A DNA stretch of 27,226 nt from JAUVXJ01 sp964577995 (GTDB taxonomy: Bacteria > Chloroflexota > Anaerolineae > UBA7937 > B3-Chlor), in NCBI GenBank assembly GCA_964577995.1, contig CAZOBP010000022.1, forward strand, positions 1 to 27,226, read 5' to 3'. Position 1 is the first letter of the stretch. Each line of letters starts with the position of its first letter. Made by a program: the position numbers and the translations under genes. Positions 6,322 to 14,480 of this stretch are shown here, piece by piece. The notes below the pieces were generated by a model, which was not told the origin of the DNA, ran no database searches, and saw nothing but the letters and a program-made list of their open reading frames with translations.

Positions 6322-7137
6322 CTACATCCTCTTGACCCTATCTATGAGACGAAGAATCAAGCTCCGCTTCACCGGTGGAGGCGCGCTGACGGCCTCCGAC
6401 GCGGAAGGCGCCTGTTTGGGTCCCTCCGGTATGACCAGCTCCACGAGACCGGCAGACAACAACCCGTACACGATCCTCCGCATCTTGAAGTCGGGCATCG
6501 AGTTGGCCTTGGATATCTGCCTGATGGTGTTGCGCGGATTGATGAAGGAAATGACTCGCCACTCCTCCACGGTGAGATTGATGTCATGAAGCTTGGCATC
6601 CGGCCGCTCGGTGAACTTCAGGGCCATGTTCAGGTCAGGCAGCTCATTCTGTAGCATCTCGTATTCCTTGACCCGCCGGCTGCCCTCCATGATGATGTTC
6701 TCGAGATTGATGGGAACAGTGATCGCCCCCTCAGCGGGCAGCCTGTTCGGTTCGAAGCGAAACGACCCGTCAGTCCACGTGAACAGCAGGTATACCACGT
6801 CCAGAGTGTGGGAGCGGACGCTTTGGACAATGTCGTCCTGTGTCACGTAACCGGCGTTGATCAGGAGCAAACCCAATTCCTTGTCGGCGTCGGTCTTGGA
6901 CCGTGCTCGAATGACTAGTGACTGCTCTGAACTGATCTTGCCCGCCTTCTCGAGCATCCCGATCAGCCCGTCGTCCTGGCCATTGAGGGAGGCATACACA
7001 AGCCTCCCTTCCTTGAAGCAGACCTCTGCCTTCCTGCCGCTTCCTTCGATGGTCAGGGAGCCGGTCTTCCGAGCAAGGTTGATGAGATTGAAGAGCTGAG
7101 TGACGTTGAAGTCCTTCAGACTACCTTTCAAGGCCAT
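6322..7137 (-). CDS. DUF4388 (PATAN) domain protein
   Basis: The 271-residue protein starts with MALKGSLKDFNVTQLFNLINLARKTG and GRLVYASLNGQ, the signature of DUF4388/PATAN domains. Those domains are found in bacterial two-component and polarity regulators. The DUF4388 region covers about residues 1-155. Residues 165-235 (LTVEEWRVISFINPRNTIRQI ... IVYGLLSAGLVEL) look like a winged-helix-type small domain. The C-terminus is Pro/Ala-rich and then basic (RSLILRLIDRVKRM), which may contact membrane or nucleic acid. An AGAGGAG site precedes the ATG. It is first in the operon with the GTPase, Roadblock and V4R genes, so it may be the effector or scaffold. No enzyme motif is seen. Confidence 0.85.
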   Translation of the reverse strand: MALKGSLKDFNVTQLFNLINLARKTGSLTIEGSGRKAEVCFKEGRLVYASLNGQDDGLIGMLEKAGKISSEQSLVIRARSKTDADKELGLLLINAGYVTQDDIVQSVRSHTLDVVYLLFTWTDGSFRFEPNRLPAEGAITVPINLENIIMEGSRRVKEYEMLQNELPDLNMALKFTERPDAKLHDINLTVEEWRVISFINPRNTIRQISKANSMPDFKMRRIVYGLLSAGLVELVIPEGPKQAPSASEAVSAPPPVKRSLILRLIDRVKRM

Positions 7138-7266
7138 CTTCTGCTCCTCTACGCGCTACAACGGGTCAGCACCTGAGGTGCACCGTCCAGGAACAAGATC
7201 GTACAGCGTCGCACCCCGCACCAAGCAGGCACAACTACAGGGTGCCTGTGGAACAGGCAGGAGTGC

Positions 7267-7295
7267 ATTATACATCCACGTTCCCACAGAGTCAA
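7267..7295 (-). promoter_or_regulatory. Sigma70-like promoter of the DUF4388-GTPase-Roadblock-V4R operon
   Basis: On the minus strand TTGACT (7295-7290), a 17-base spacer and a perfect TATAAT (7272-7267) form a strong promoter. Transcription would start near 7260, leaving a leader of about 120 bases before the DUF4388 gene. The leader contains two small inverted repeats (TGCCTG/CAGGCA and GCACCT/AGGTGC). Confidence 0.82.
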
Positions 7296-7713
7296 CTGCA
7301 TGTGGCAGGGTGTGGAACAATGGTTCTCACAACGCATCGGGTTGGAACGGCGACGCTACGGGCGGCGGGAAGCATGCAGGAAGCATGTTCCCGAAGCGGC
7401 TTCAGCCGGTTTCCCAGAGCTAGCGCAGGACTTCAGTCCGGAGCGAGAGCCATCCCGAGCGCGTTTTCCAGCACCCTCTGGGGTCGGACGTCGTCAAGTG
7501 CCATGCGGCCCATACCCGGCGCGATTCTCGCATTCTCCACCTCTGGAAGGCCCCCATTCCACCAGACTAGGGGCCGGCGTCGATACGAACCACTGAGACT
7601 CTCGCCTCGTTTCCTCGACCTAGCGCTGCACCGTCCACCACGCACCCATCAGAGAACTGGCCAGACCCGTCACGGATGCGCCGTGTACCTCTGCTGAAGG
7701 AGCAACACAGCGC

Positions 7714-7738
7714 GCGGCGGGACAGTGAATCCCGCCGC
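7714..7738. repeat. Perfect 9-bp hairpin, same core as the repeat at 4242-4271
   Basis: GCGGCGGGA and TCCCGCCGC pair perfectly around a 7-base loop (CAGTGAA). The arm shares GCGGCGGG with the palindrome at 4242-4271. No T-run follows on either strand, so a terminator role is unlikely. It fits a dispersed intergenic palindromic repeat. Confidence 0.6.
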
Positions 7739-7851
7739 TCCCAGGTCGTCGGCCCTCATTCGACAGCCGTCGGGAGTCTCACCCCATTGGGCTGGGGAAC
7801 TGGCCCCAACTACAGGGTGTCCGAAGCTTCAAGAGGAAACGCCCGGTTCCC

Positions 7852-7867
7852 GAGACGGCGCCGTCTC
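7852..7867. repeat. 16-base perfect palindrome
   Basis: GAGACGGCGCCGTCTC reads the same on both strands. It lies about 90 bases upstream of the -35 box of the E1 promoter. A perfect, loop-free palindrome of this size suits a dimeric regulator as operator, but chance or a decayed repeat is also possible. Confidence 0.45.
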
Positions 7868-7955
7868 CTGTCGCCGACCAATCTAAGCGCTCTTAATCAC
7901 ATCTAGATTCTAGTGTAGCTTTCGTGGATATGTCAATAGCCCAATGGTACCGCCG

Positions 7956-7984
7956 TTGACTTTGCGACCGCATCGGACTAGAAT
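7956..7984 (+). promoter_or_regulatory. Sigma70-like promoter of the E1 alpha/beta operon
   Basis: TTGACT (7956-7961), a 17-base spacer and TAGAAT (7979-7984) are well placed. The expected start near 7991 leaves a leader of only about 14 bases. The ribosome site GGAGGG at 7991-7996 would thus be at the very 5' end of the mRNA. Confidence 0.75.
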
Positions 7985-8004
7985 CCTGCGGGAGGGATAC
8001 TTCA

Positions 8005-8964
8005 GTGGATCTGGAACGAGACCTCTGTGTGGACATGTTGAGCACGATGCACAAGATCCGCCTCTTCGAGGAGACCGTGGATGATCTCTTCGCGCGGGGG
8101 CTGGTCCACGGAACGATGCACCTGTCCATCGGCCAGGAGGCGTCGGCTGTGGGCAGCGTTTTCGCTCTGAGAGCTGAGGACTACATCCTGAGCACCCATC
8201 GTGGGCACGGCCATTGCATCGCCAAAGGCGCGGACATCAACCTGATGATGGCCGAGTTCCTGGGGAAGGAGACTGGCTACTGCCGCGGCAGAGGGGGCTC
8301 CATGCACATCGCCGATATGCAGGGCCGGAATCTGGGCGCCAATGGAGTCGTCGGCGGAGGGATCCCTCTTGCCGTGGGCGTCGGACTCAGCCTCCACATG
8401 CGGGCCACTGGCGAGGTTGTCATGTGTTTCTTCGGAGATGGGGCGGCCAATCAGGGCGCTTTCCATGAGGCGCTGAACATGACCGCCATCTGGCGTCTCC
8501 CTGTGGTCTACGTCTGCGAGAACAACCAGTATGGGATGTCGATGTCCACCCAGCGCGCGTTCAACATAGACCGCGTCTCCCAAAGGGCAGACAGCTACGG
8601 GATGGCGGGGGTGACCGTGGACGGCAACGACATAGTCGCGGTCTATGACGCTGCTTCCGAAGCGGTGGGACGCGCCAGGTCCGGTGGAGGACCCACTCTT
8701 GTCGAGTGCATGACGTACCGGTGGAAGGGGCACTCCAAGAGCGACCAGGAGCTATACCGTACCAAGGAGGAGATCGAGGCCTGGAAGAGGAAAGACCCCA
8801 TCAAGATGTTCCGGGAGTTGCTAGTGAGTGAAGGGACACTCGACGAGGAGGAGTTTGCCAGTATCGAGGAAGAGGCTAGCCGCACCATCGCGGCAGCGCT
8901 GGAGTTCGCGAAGTCCAGTCCGGAACCAGATGCGGACACGATACTCGAAGGGGTGTACGCCTAG
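8005..8964 (+). CDS. TPP-dependent 2-oxoacid/acetoin dehydrogenase E1 component, alpha subunit
   Basis: The 319-residue protein is the E1 alpha chain that, with the beta chain, decarboxylates a 2-oxoacid (or cleaves acetoin) on thiamine diphosphate. The TPP/Mg motif is clear: GDG at residues 144-146 and NN at 173-174, the canonical spacing. Other family blocks are HGTMHLSIGQEA near residue 33, RGRGGSMHIAD, and the phosphorylation-loop region YRWKGHSKSDQELYRTKEE. The GTG start is supported by GGAGGG 8 bases upstream. Pyruvate, branched-chain oxoacid and acetoin E1 chains share these motifs, so the substrate (PdhA, BkdA or AcoA) is left open. The beta gene follows with no gap. The E2 and E3 genes are not in the window. 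Confidence 0.93.
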   Translation: MDLERDLCVDMLSTMHKIRLFEETVDDLFARGLVHGTMHLSIGQEASAVGSVFALRAEDYILSTHRGHGHCIAKGADINLMMAEFLGKETGYCRGRGGSMHIADMQGRNLGANGVVGGGIPLAVGVGLSLHMRATGEVVMCFFGDGAANQGAFHEALNMTAIWRLPVVYVCENNQYGMSMSTQRAFNIDRVSQRADSYGMAGVTVDGNDIVAVYDAASEAVGRARSGGGPTLVECMTYRWKGHSKSDQELYRTKEEIEAWKRKDPIKMFRELLVSEGTLDEEEFASIEEEASRTIAAALEFAKSSPEPDADTILEGVYA

Positions 8965-9942
8965 ATGAGGGAGATAACGTACGCAGAGGCCATACGCGAG
9001 GCCCTGCGCCAGGAGATGGTCCGTGACGAGTCAGTCTTTCTGATTGGCGAGGATGTCGGCAGGTACGGAGGCGCGTTTGGCGTATCCTACGGCTTGGTGG
9101 ATGAATTCGGAGAGGAGCGCGTGCGTGATACCCCCATCTCCGAGGCAGGAATCGCTGGTGCAGCCACAGGCGCGGCTCTCGTTGGAATGCGACCCGTCGC
9201 CGAGATCATGTTCATGGATCTCACCACCATCGCCATGGATCAGTTGGTCAACCAGGCAGCCAAGCTGCGCTTCATGTTTGGCGGCAAGGCCAAGGTACCC
9301 CTGGTCCTGCGTACGCCGGGTGGTTCCGGTACAGGAGCCGCTGCCCACCATTCCCAAAGCCTTGAGGCCTTGTTCGTTCACATACCTGGCCTCAAGGTAG
9401 TCATGCCCAGCACTCCGTACGACGCCAAGGGACTCCTGCTCTCTTCGATTCGCGACGACAACCCGGTAATCTTCGTCGAGCACAAGCTACTCTACAAGAT
9501 GAAGGGACCGGTACCCGAAGACGACTACACCATTCCCCTGGGAGTTGCGGATGTCAAGCGGCCAGGCAGAGACCTCACCATAGTAGCTACCTCCATCATG
9601 GTCCCGCGTGCTTTGGAGGCGGCGGAGACCCTTGCCCAAGAGGGCATAGAGGTAGAGGTAGTGGATCCGCGGACTCTCAAGCCATTGGACGATGGGATCA
9701 TCGTCGAATCGGTTATCAAGACCGGCAGAGCCCTCATCGCTCACGAAGCCTGCAAGACAGGAGGCGTGGGAGCGGAGATAGCAGCCCGCATCGCGGAGAG
9801 TGAAGCGTTCGACTACTTGGACGCCCCCATCAAGCGACTTGCCGGTTTGGACATACCAGTGCCCTACAACCGCAACCTGGAGCGGCACATGGTACCCCAG
9901 GTGGAGAACATCGTCGCAGCCGCCAGGGAACTGGTGGGCTGA
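8965..9942 (+). CDS. TPP-dependent 2-oxoacid/acetoin dehydrogenase E1 component, beta subunit
   Basis: The 325-residue protein is the E1 beta chain. It starts with REITYAEAIREALRQEM and carries GEDVGRYGGAFGVSYGL, then RDTPISEAGIAGAATGAAL, whose Glu is the catalytic TPP-activating residue in the family. It also has MDLTTIAMDQLVNQAAKLRFMFGG and the C-terminal transketolase domain (VDPRTLKPLDDG, EACKTGG). The length is normal. The ATG directly follows the stop of the alpha gene, so the two are coupled and presumably made in equal amounts to form the alpha2beta2 E1. Which oxoacid is used cannot be told. Confidence 0.94.
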   Translation: MREITYAEAIREALRQEMVRDESVFLIGEDVGRYGGAFGVSYGLVDEFGEERVRDTPISEAGIAGAATGAALVGMRPVAEIMFMDLTTIAMDQLVNQAAKLRFMFGGKAKVPLVLRTPGGSGTGAAAHHSQSLEALFVHIPGLKVVMPSTPYDAKGLLLSSIRDDNPVIFVEHKLLYKMKGPVPEDDYTIPLGVADVKRPGRDLTIVATSIMVPRALEAAETLAQEGIEVEVVDPRTLKPLDDGIIVESVIKTGRALIAHEACKTGGVGAEIAARIAESEAFDYLDAPIKRLAGLDIPVPYNRNLERHMVPQVENIVAAARELVG

Positions 9943-10004
9943 TCCCGCAGATGTGACACCCGTCGGTATATGGCAGTCGCTCGCTTTCCCCCCGGCAGGG
10001 ACCG

Positions 10005-11474
10005 ATGAAAAACAACACCTTGACTCGCGATTTTGAGCAAGACGCAGAAGCCTTCCACCAGGAGTTGAACCGCGAGTACTACCTGGCAGAAGCCGGACTG
10101 AAGAGGCAACTGAACATCACACCCATCTACGACCGCTGGGCACACCTCTTCAGCGAGGAGGCCGCCAGGCGATTGCTGGATGCGGTCCACGACCGAGAGG
10201 GGAAGTATCTGGCGGAGTGGGTCACGCTGGAGTATCTGGAGAACCGGGTCAAGGGACTGACCGAGCGCGCCAGCAATGCGATGAGGACGGCGACCGTGGA
10301 ATGGGATGGGGAGCAGGTGCCCTATCACAACCTGAAGCCGATGATAGCCAACGAGGCAAACATGGCCCGCCGGCATCGACTCGAACAGCTGGAGCGAGGG
10401 ATCACTGCCACTGCCAATGGAGCGCGAGTGGAGCGTATCAGAACCCTTCACAAGACGGCCGTAGACCTGGGGTTCGATAGTTACATGACGCTGTGTAACG
10501 ATCTGCGGGCGCTGCGACTTGACCTACTCACCAAGCAAATGCAGTTCCTGCTACGCGAGACGCGAGACCTGTTCTACCGACTCCTTGAAGAGTACCTCTC
10601 GCATGTGCATGTGCCCGTCGAGGCGGCTGCCACTTGTGACATTCTGGCGCTCTTCCGCGGGAGAGGATTCGACGCGCTCTTCCCCAACGAGGAGCTGCTT
10701 CCCGCCCTCCGCACCACCCTGGCAGGCATGGGCATCGATCTATCCACACAATCGAACCTGCAATTGGACACCGAACCTCGACCCCTCAAGACGCCCCGCG
10801 CGTTCTGCGTACCCCTTCGCATCCCGGACGAAGTCAAACTGGTGATCAAGCCCGCGGGTGGTCCAGATGACTACGGGAGCCTCCTCCACGAAGCGGGGCA
10901 CGCCGAGCATTTCGCACACGTCGATCCTGGACTGCCCTTTCCCTTCCGTCGGCTAGGAGACAACTCGGTCACCGAAGGGTATGCGTTCCTGTTCGAGTAC
11001 TTGCTGCTTAATGAACAGTGGCTAGAGCAGGTGCTAGGCATCGAGGATAGTCGCGATTTCCTCAGGTTTACTCACTTCCACAAGCTATGGTTCCTTCGCC
11101 GCTACGGCAGCAAACTCATCTACGAGCAAGAGTTGCACACCCAGGTCGAGGGAGCCGATGACAGATATGTGAGCATCCTCACCGAAGCGCTGGGGGTAGG
11201 CATTGCCGCCGAGAACTACCTGGCCGACACCGACGACGCGTTCTACTGCGCTCAGTACCTGCGGGCGTGGATCTTCGAGGCACAGTTGAGACGCTTTCTG
11301 GAAGGTCGGTCCGGGAGGGAATGGTTCGCCAGTCCCGATGCAGGCGACTACCTCATCTCCCTTTGGAGACGAGGGCAAGAGCTGCCCGTCGAGGAACTGG
11401 CCAGAGAAATGGGCTACGACGGTTTGGACGCAAAGTACCTGACACAGGAGCTCCTTGACTTGGAAAAGGACTAG
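10005..11474 (+). CDS. M3-like zinc metallopeptidase
   Basis: The 489-residue protein has a gluzincin active site. HEAGH covers residues 295-299, with the third zinc ligand Glu in TEGYAFLFE at residue 324. The 29-residue step from the first His to that Glu equals the step in M3 peptidases such as thimet oligopeptidase. The N-terminal half is helical, without signal peptide or membrane segment, so the protein is cytoplasmic. Downstream Tyr/His-rich helices (YGSKLIYEQELH, AENYLADTDDAFY) may shape the substrate groove. It is shorter than typical PepF or TOP (about 600-680), so it belongs to a divergent branch. The ribosome site is weak. It follows the E1 beta gene after 62 bases; a functional link is not evident. 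Confidence 0.82.
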   Translation: MKNNTLTRDFEQDAEAFHQELNREYYLAEAGLKRQLNITPIYDRWAHLFSEEAARRLLDAVHDREGKYLAEWVTLEYLENRVKGLTERASNAMRTATVEWDGEQVPYHNLKPMIANEANMARRHRLEQLERGITATANGARVERIRTLHKTAVDLGFDSYMTLCNDLRALRLDLLTKQMQFLLRETRDLFYRLLEEYLSHVHVPVEAAATCDILALFRGRGFDALFPNEELLPALRTTLAGMGIDLSTQSNLQLDTEPRPLKTPRAFCVPLRIPDEVKLVIKPAGGPDDYGSLLHEAGHAEHFAHVDPGLPFPFRRLGDNSVTEGYAFLFEYLLLNEQWLEQVLGIEDSRDFLRFTHFHKLWFLRRYGSKLIYEQELHTQVEGADDRYVSILTEALGVGIAAENYLADTDDAFYCAQYLRAWIFEAQLRRFLEGRSGREWFASPDAGDYLISLWRRGQELPVEELAREMGYDGLDAKYLTQELLDLEKD

Positions 11475-11525
11475 ACGGCCCACAGGGCCATGTCGGATCG
11501 TGCATAGTGACTCTGGGATAAGCTA

Positions 11526-12917
11526 GTGGAGATCACCTTCTGGGGCGCAGCCCGATCGGTAACGGGTTCTCAGCATCTCATTCACGCCAACGGAAAAAGC
11601 GTTCTTCTGGATTGCGGCCTCTTCCAGGGCCATCGCGCTGAGGCCCTCGAACGAAACCGCAACCTGCCCTTCGACGCTGCGGGCATCGATGCTCTCGTCC
11701 TCTCGCACGCCCACATAGACCACTGCGGCAACATCCCCACACTGGTCAAGAGCGGCTTCCGAGGAGACATTCACTGCACGATGGCTACGTCCGACCTGGT
11801 GTCCATCATGCTTCGGGACAGCGCCCACATCAACAGCAAAGACGTGGCATACGTCAACAAGAAACACCGGCGCAAGGGGCTTCCTCCCGTGGAGCCTCTC
11901 TACACGGTCGAGGAAGCCGAGCACGCCCTCGACTATCTCGTCGCCCACAAGTACAACCGCTGGTTCCCCGTGACCAAGGGTGTGCAGGCCATACTGCTCG
12001 ACGCGGGTCACATCCTGGGCTCGGCGATCACCATCCTGAGCATCAACGAGAACGGGCAGACGGTGAGGCTAGGCTTCACAGGCGACCTGGGACGCAAAGA
12101 TCTCCCCATCCTGCGCGACCCCACTGTAGTGCGAGACCTGGACTACCTGATCACGGAGAGCACGTACGGCAATCGTCTCCACGAAGACATCAACCGGGTA
12201 GAGGAGGAGCTGGCCGAGACCGTGATGGAGACCTACTCGCGAGGAGGCAAGCTCATCGTCCCCGCCTTTGCCGTGGAAAGAACCCAGGAAGTGATCTACA
12301 CCCTGCATCGTCTGCGGATGGCCGGAAGGATACCACCCCTTCCCATCTATGTAGACAGCCCCCTGGCCATAGACGCCACCGAGATCTTCCGCCTCCATCC
12401 CGAGTGCTTCGACGAGGAGACGAACGAGTTCCTTCTGCGGGAGCAGGACCCCTTTGGATTCCGTGGGCTCCATTACACGAGAAACGTGGAGGATTCGAAG
12501 GAACTCAACGAAATGGATGGCCCCATGATCATCATCTCGGCCTCCGGCATGTGCGAGGCGGGGAGGATCCTGCACCACTTGAAGAACAACATCGAGGACC
12601 CTCGAAACACCGTGCTCATCGTCAGCTTTCAGGCCGAGCACACTCTGGGGCGTCGCATAGCGGAGAAAAGAGAGAGAGTCCGCATCTTTGGCGACGAATA
12701 CCGGCTTCGAGCACAGGTGAAGGTGATAGACGCCTTCAGTGCTCACGCCGACCGAGACGAGCTACTGTGGTGGGTAGGCCGCGCAAAGTCCGGTCTGAAG
12801 GGGATCTTCGTCGTGCACGGTGAGGAGGACCAGTCCCTGGCTCTCGCGGATGCCATCGAAGACCGAAGAATCCCGGACGTCATGGTGCCGCACCGAGGTG
12901 ACAGAGTCTCCCTCTGA
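11526..12917 (+). CDS. Metallo-beta-lactamase/beta-CASP family ribonuclease (CPSF73/YSH1-like)
   Basis: The 463-residue protein has a metallo-beta-lactamase core with the zinc motif HAHIDH at residues 61-66, then DAGHILGS and a TGDLGR segment, and the beta-CASP domain. Beta-CASP motif blocks visible are ESTYGNR, VPAFAVERTQEV, SASGMCEAGRILHHL and the late FSAHADRDEL with VVHGEED. This layout is that of RNA-processing nucleases of the YSH1/CPSF73 type (COG1236) rather than RNase J, which is longer. It acts on RNA in the cytoplasm; the physiological target is unknown. The GTG start has a GGGATAA stretch upstream. The gene converges on the nitroreductase gene. Confidence 0.92.
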   Translation: MEITFWGAARSVTGSQHLIHANGKSVLLDCGLFQGHRAEALERNRNLPFDAAGIDALVLSHAHIDHCGNIPTLVKSGFRGDIHCTMATSDLVSIMLRDSAHINSKDVAYVNKKHRRKGLPPVEPLYTVEEAEHALDYLVAHKYNRWFPVTKGVQAILLDAGHILGSAITILSINENGQTVRLGFTGDLGRKDLPILRDPTVVRDLDYLITESTYGNRLHEDINRVEEELAETVMETYSRGGKLIVPAFAVERTQEVIYTLHRLRMAGRIPPLPIYVDSPLAIDATEIFRLHPECFDEETNEFLLREQDPFGFRGLHYTRNVEDSKELNEMDGPMIIISASGMCEAGRILHHLKNNIEDPRNTVLIVSFQAEHTLGRRIAEKRERVRIFGDEYRLRAQVKVIDAFSAHADRDELLWWVGRAKSGLKGIFVVHGEEDQSLALADAIEDRRIPDVMVPHRGDRVSL

Positions 12918-12975
12918 GCATCTCAGTTCTCAGGCGCTCGCCGGTTCGGGCGCTGGACGTCGCGCCCAGCCCCCA

Positions 12976-13647
12976 CTAAAGGCTATGATATCGAATCACG
13001 TCGGCCACCGGTAGTCTCTCGGGGGCCTCCACCTCGGTGGTCTCGGGCACGCCCATGGGGATCACCATCACCATCTCTAGATCGTCTTCGATGTCCAGCA
13101 TCTCCCGCAGAGCGGCCTTCACCGCAATGGGACCATCCATGGCACAGGTCCCATATCCCATGGAGTGCGCCTTGAGCAGCATGTTCTGCACAGCCATAGC
13201 CACGCTCTTCTGCACCGTGTCTATGACGATGGGCTTCACGTCTAGACCTGTTTCCCCCAGCGCCTTGGTCTTCTCGATGACGGTACTCATGGGCATCTTG
13301 AGCACGGGGTTCTCGTAGGGTTTGGTGCAAGCCACTATCACCAGCGGCGCGTCGCTGAAGAAGCTGGTGTAGCTGCGCAGGAACCTACAAAAAGCAGCGA
13401 CCCTCTTCTCACCCTGCCGTAGAGCATCCTTCGAAAGGGCCTGGAACTTGTCATAGACGACCTTGGCCATCGCGGCGATCGTCTCCCGGTTCTCGACGAC
13501 GATGAAGCGCCACGGCTGGATGTTGGTGCTGCTGGGTGCCCAGCACCCAGCCTCGATGATCGCTTCGATGTCCTCCCGCGGGACGGGCGCATCGGCCTTG
13601 TACCTCCTGATGCTGCGTCGCCGCCTGATGGCTTCATCCAGATCCAT
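12976..13647 (-). CDS. Nitroreductase-family FMN oxidoreductase
   Basis: The 223-residue protein begins MDLDEAIRRRRSIRRY, the FMN-binding Arg cluster of the nitroreductase family. It continues with CWAPSSTNIQPWRFIVVE, the second flavin-binding segment, and AVQNMLLKAHSMGYGTCAMDGP in the C-terminal half. Such homodimeric enzymes reduce nitro groups, quinones, or serve in dehalogenation or cofactor biosynthesis with NAD(P)H; the substrate here is unknown. The ATG at 13647 is chosen because AGGAGG and AGGGAG sites precede it. An in-frame GTG 13 codons earlier is possible. It follows the methyltransferase gene on the same strand after 68 bases and may share its transcript. Confidence 0.9.
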   Translation of the reverse strand: MDLDEAIRRRRSIRRYKADAPVPREDIEAIIEAGCWAPSSTNIQPWRFIVVENRETIAAMAKVVYDKFQALSKDALRQGEKRVAAFCRFLRSYTSFFSDAPLVIVACTKPYENPVLKMPMSTVIEKTKALGETGLDVKPIVIDTVQKSVAMAVQNMLLKAHSMGYGTCAMDGPIAVKAALREMLDIEDDLEMVMVIPMGVPETTEVEAPERLPVADVIRYHSL

Positions 13648-13715
13648 GTCTCCCTGCCCTCCTCTTTTCTCTGCCACATACAACACCTCCCGCTCCCGGA
13701 GGTGACGAAGGCTGA

Positions 13716-14351
13716 CTAGCCAGACTTCTTCACGGCGACCACGACGCCCACCACACTCCCTCCGTCGACCACTTCTCGCCGCTCAACAGAGAACAGTGAA
13801 TGCGTGAACTGCTTCTGTGCCTCCTTCCAGGTCCGTGGCGAGACGGTGACCCGAAAAGCCCAGTTGAGGAGCCGGCTCCAAAGGTCCTCCTTCAGAAAAC
13901 GCCCGCCCTCCACCACAACCAGGCGCCCTCCAGGCACGAGCACCCGTGCCATCTCTTCCTGCGCCACCGGATCCAGGATGAAATAGTCGGGAAAGGTGGC
14001 CACCGCGGAGTCGAAGGTCACATCACGAAACGGCAACTCCTGGACCCGTGCGCGACAGATGGGTGCTTCCCGTCCCCTGCGGCGGAACTTTCGAGCGGTG
14101 AACCGCGCCATGTACGGAGACAGGTCCACGCCGGCGCAGTGGTGGCCTTCAGTCACCAGGTCCCACAGCAGATTGCCCGTGCCGAAGGCGACTTCCAGCA
14201 CCCGGTCGCCTCGCACTTCCGGCAAGGCTGCCCGTTGCCAGTCATGCCATTTGCCCCGCGAGACGAGGCGGCTCACCAGATCGTAGGTCCAGGCGAACTC
14301 GTTGTAGAAGTGAAAAAACGCGAACTTGACGAACCTGTACCAGAGACGCAA
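13716..14351 (-). CDS. Class I SAM-dependent methyltransferase
   Basis: The protein of about 211 residues carries the SAM-binding motif I as LEVAFGTGN (residues 52-60 from the chosen start). GVDLSPYMA follows as motif II, a FRDVTFDSAVATFPDYF block, and RVLVPGGRLVVVEGG as motif III. It has the ubiE/Methyltransf_11 layout; the acceptor is unknown. A TTG at 14351 with GGAGGAG 9 bases upstream is the best start. The frame stays open to a GTG at 14459, but that would leave only 21 bases to hutU and would cover the likely hutU promoter. A membrane-facing aromatic stretch (WYRFVKFAFFHFYNEFAWTYD) precedes the core. Confidence 0.82.
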   Translation of the reverse strand: MRLWYRFVKFAFFHFYNEFAWTYDLVSRLVSRGKWHDWQRAALPEVRGDRVLEVAFGTGNLLWDLVTEGHHCAGVDLSPYMARFTARKFRRRGREAPICRARVQELPFRDVTFDSAVATFPDYFILDPVAQEEMARVLVPGGRLVVVEGGRFLKEDLWSRLLNWAFRVTVSPRTWKEAQKQFTHSLFSVERREVVDGGSVVGVVVAVKKSG

Positions 14352-14441
14352 GAATCGAGTCTCCTCCGGGCGGTATTGTACGTGCTTGCCTGTGCCTGGG
14401 CAAACCGTGCTCTGGGCGTGGCGGCGCAAGCAAACCCGCGC

Positions 14442-14447
14442 TATAAT
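14442..14447 (+). promoter_or_regulatory. -10 box of the likely hutU promoter
   Basis: A perfect TATAAT lies 33 bases before the hutU ATG. No good -35 hexamer is found 16-18 bases upstream (TGGCGG is the nearest), so activation by a regulator is possible. A 7-base inverted repeat (TGCTTGC at 14383-14389 and GCAAGCA at 14426-14432) flanks the -35 position and could be a regulator site. Confidence 0.5.
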
Positions 14448-14480
14448 AGACGCGAACACGAGCCAGTTGGAGGTGCCATC

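Larger units (their letters stand above)
7273..7955. other. Gene-free intergenic stretch (about 680 bases)
   Basis: No frame here has a plausible start, ribosome site or recognisable family. Open frames up to about 150 codons exist but are rich in Arg, Ser and Pro, as expected for out-of-frame GC-rich DNA. The right half holds a 9-bp hairpin (7714-7738), a small TGGGG/CCCCA hairpin near 7793 and a 16-base perfect palindrome (7852-7867). I looked for conserved blocks of RNase P RNA, SRP RNA, tmRNA and T-box leaders and found none. It lies between two divergent promoters (7267-7295 and 7956-7984). It may be decayed sequence or may contain an unrecognised RNA. Confidence 0.6.

Noticed and set aside
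7433..7645. Short minus-strand frame (ending LENALGMALAPD)
   Set aside because: Looks slightly protein-like, but too short and without start signal or recognised family to be called a gene or pseudogene.
7242..7697. Plus-strand open frame of about 150 codons in the gene-free stretch
   Set aside because: Composition is typical of random GC-rich DNA, no family is recognisable and no ribosome site precedes it.
12918..12975. Candidate bidirectional terminator (GGGCGC/GCGCCC) between convergent genes
   Set aside because: The stem is short and no T-run follows on either strand.
13800..14480. Long open frame continuous with hutU on the plus strand
   Set aside because: It is antisense to the methyltransferase, lacks a ribosome site, and the family-conserved HutU start with GGAGGTG lies at 14481.
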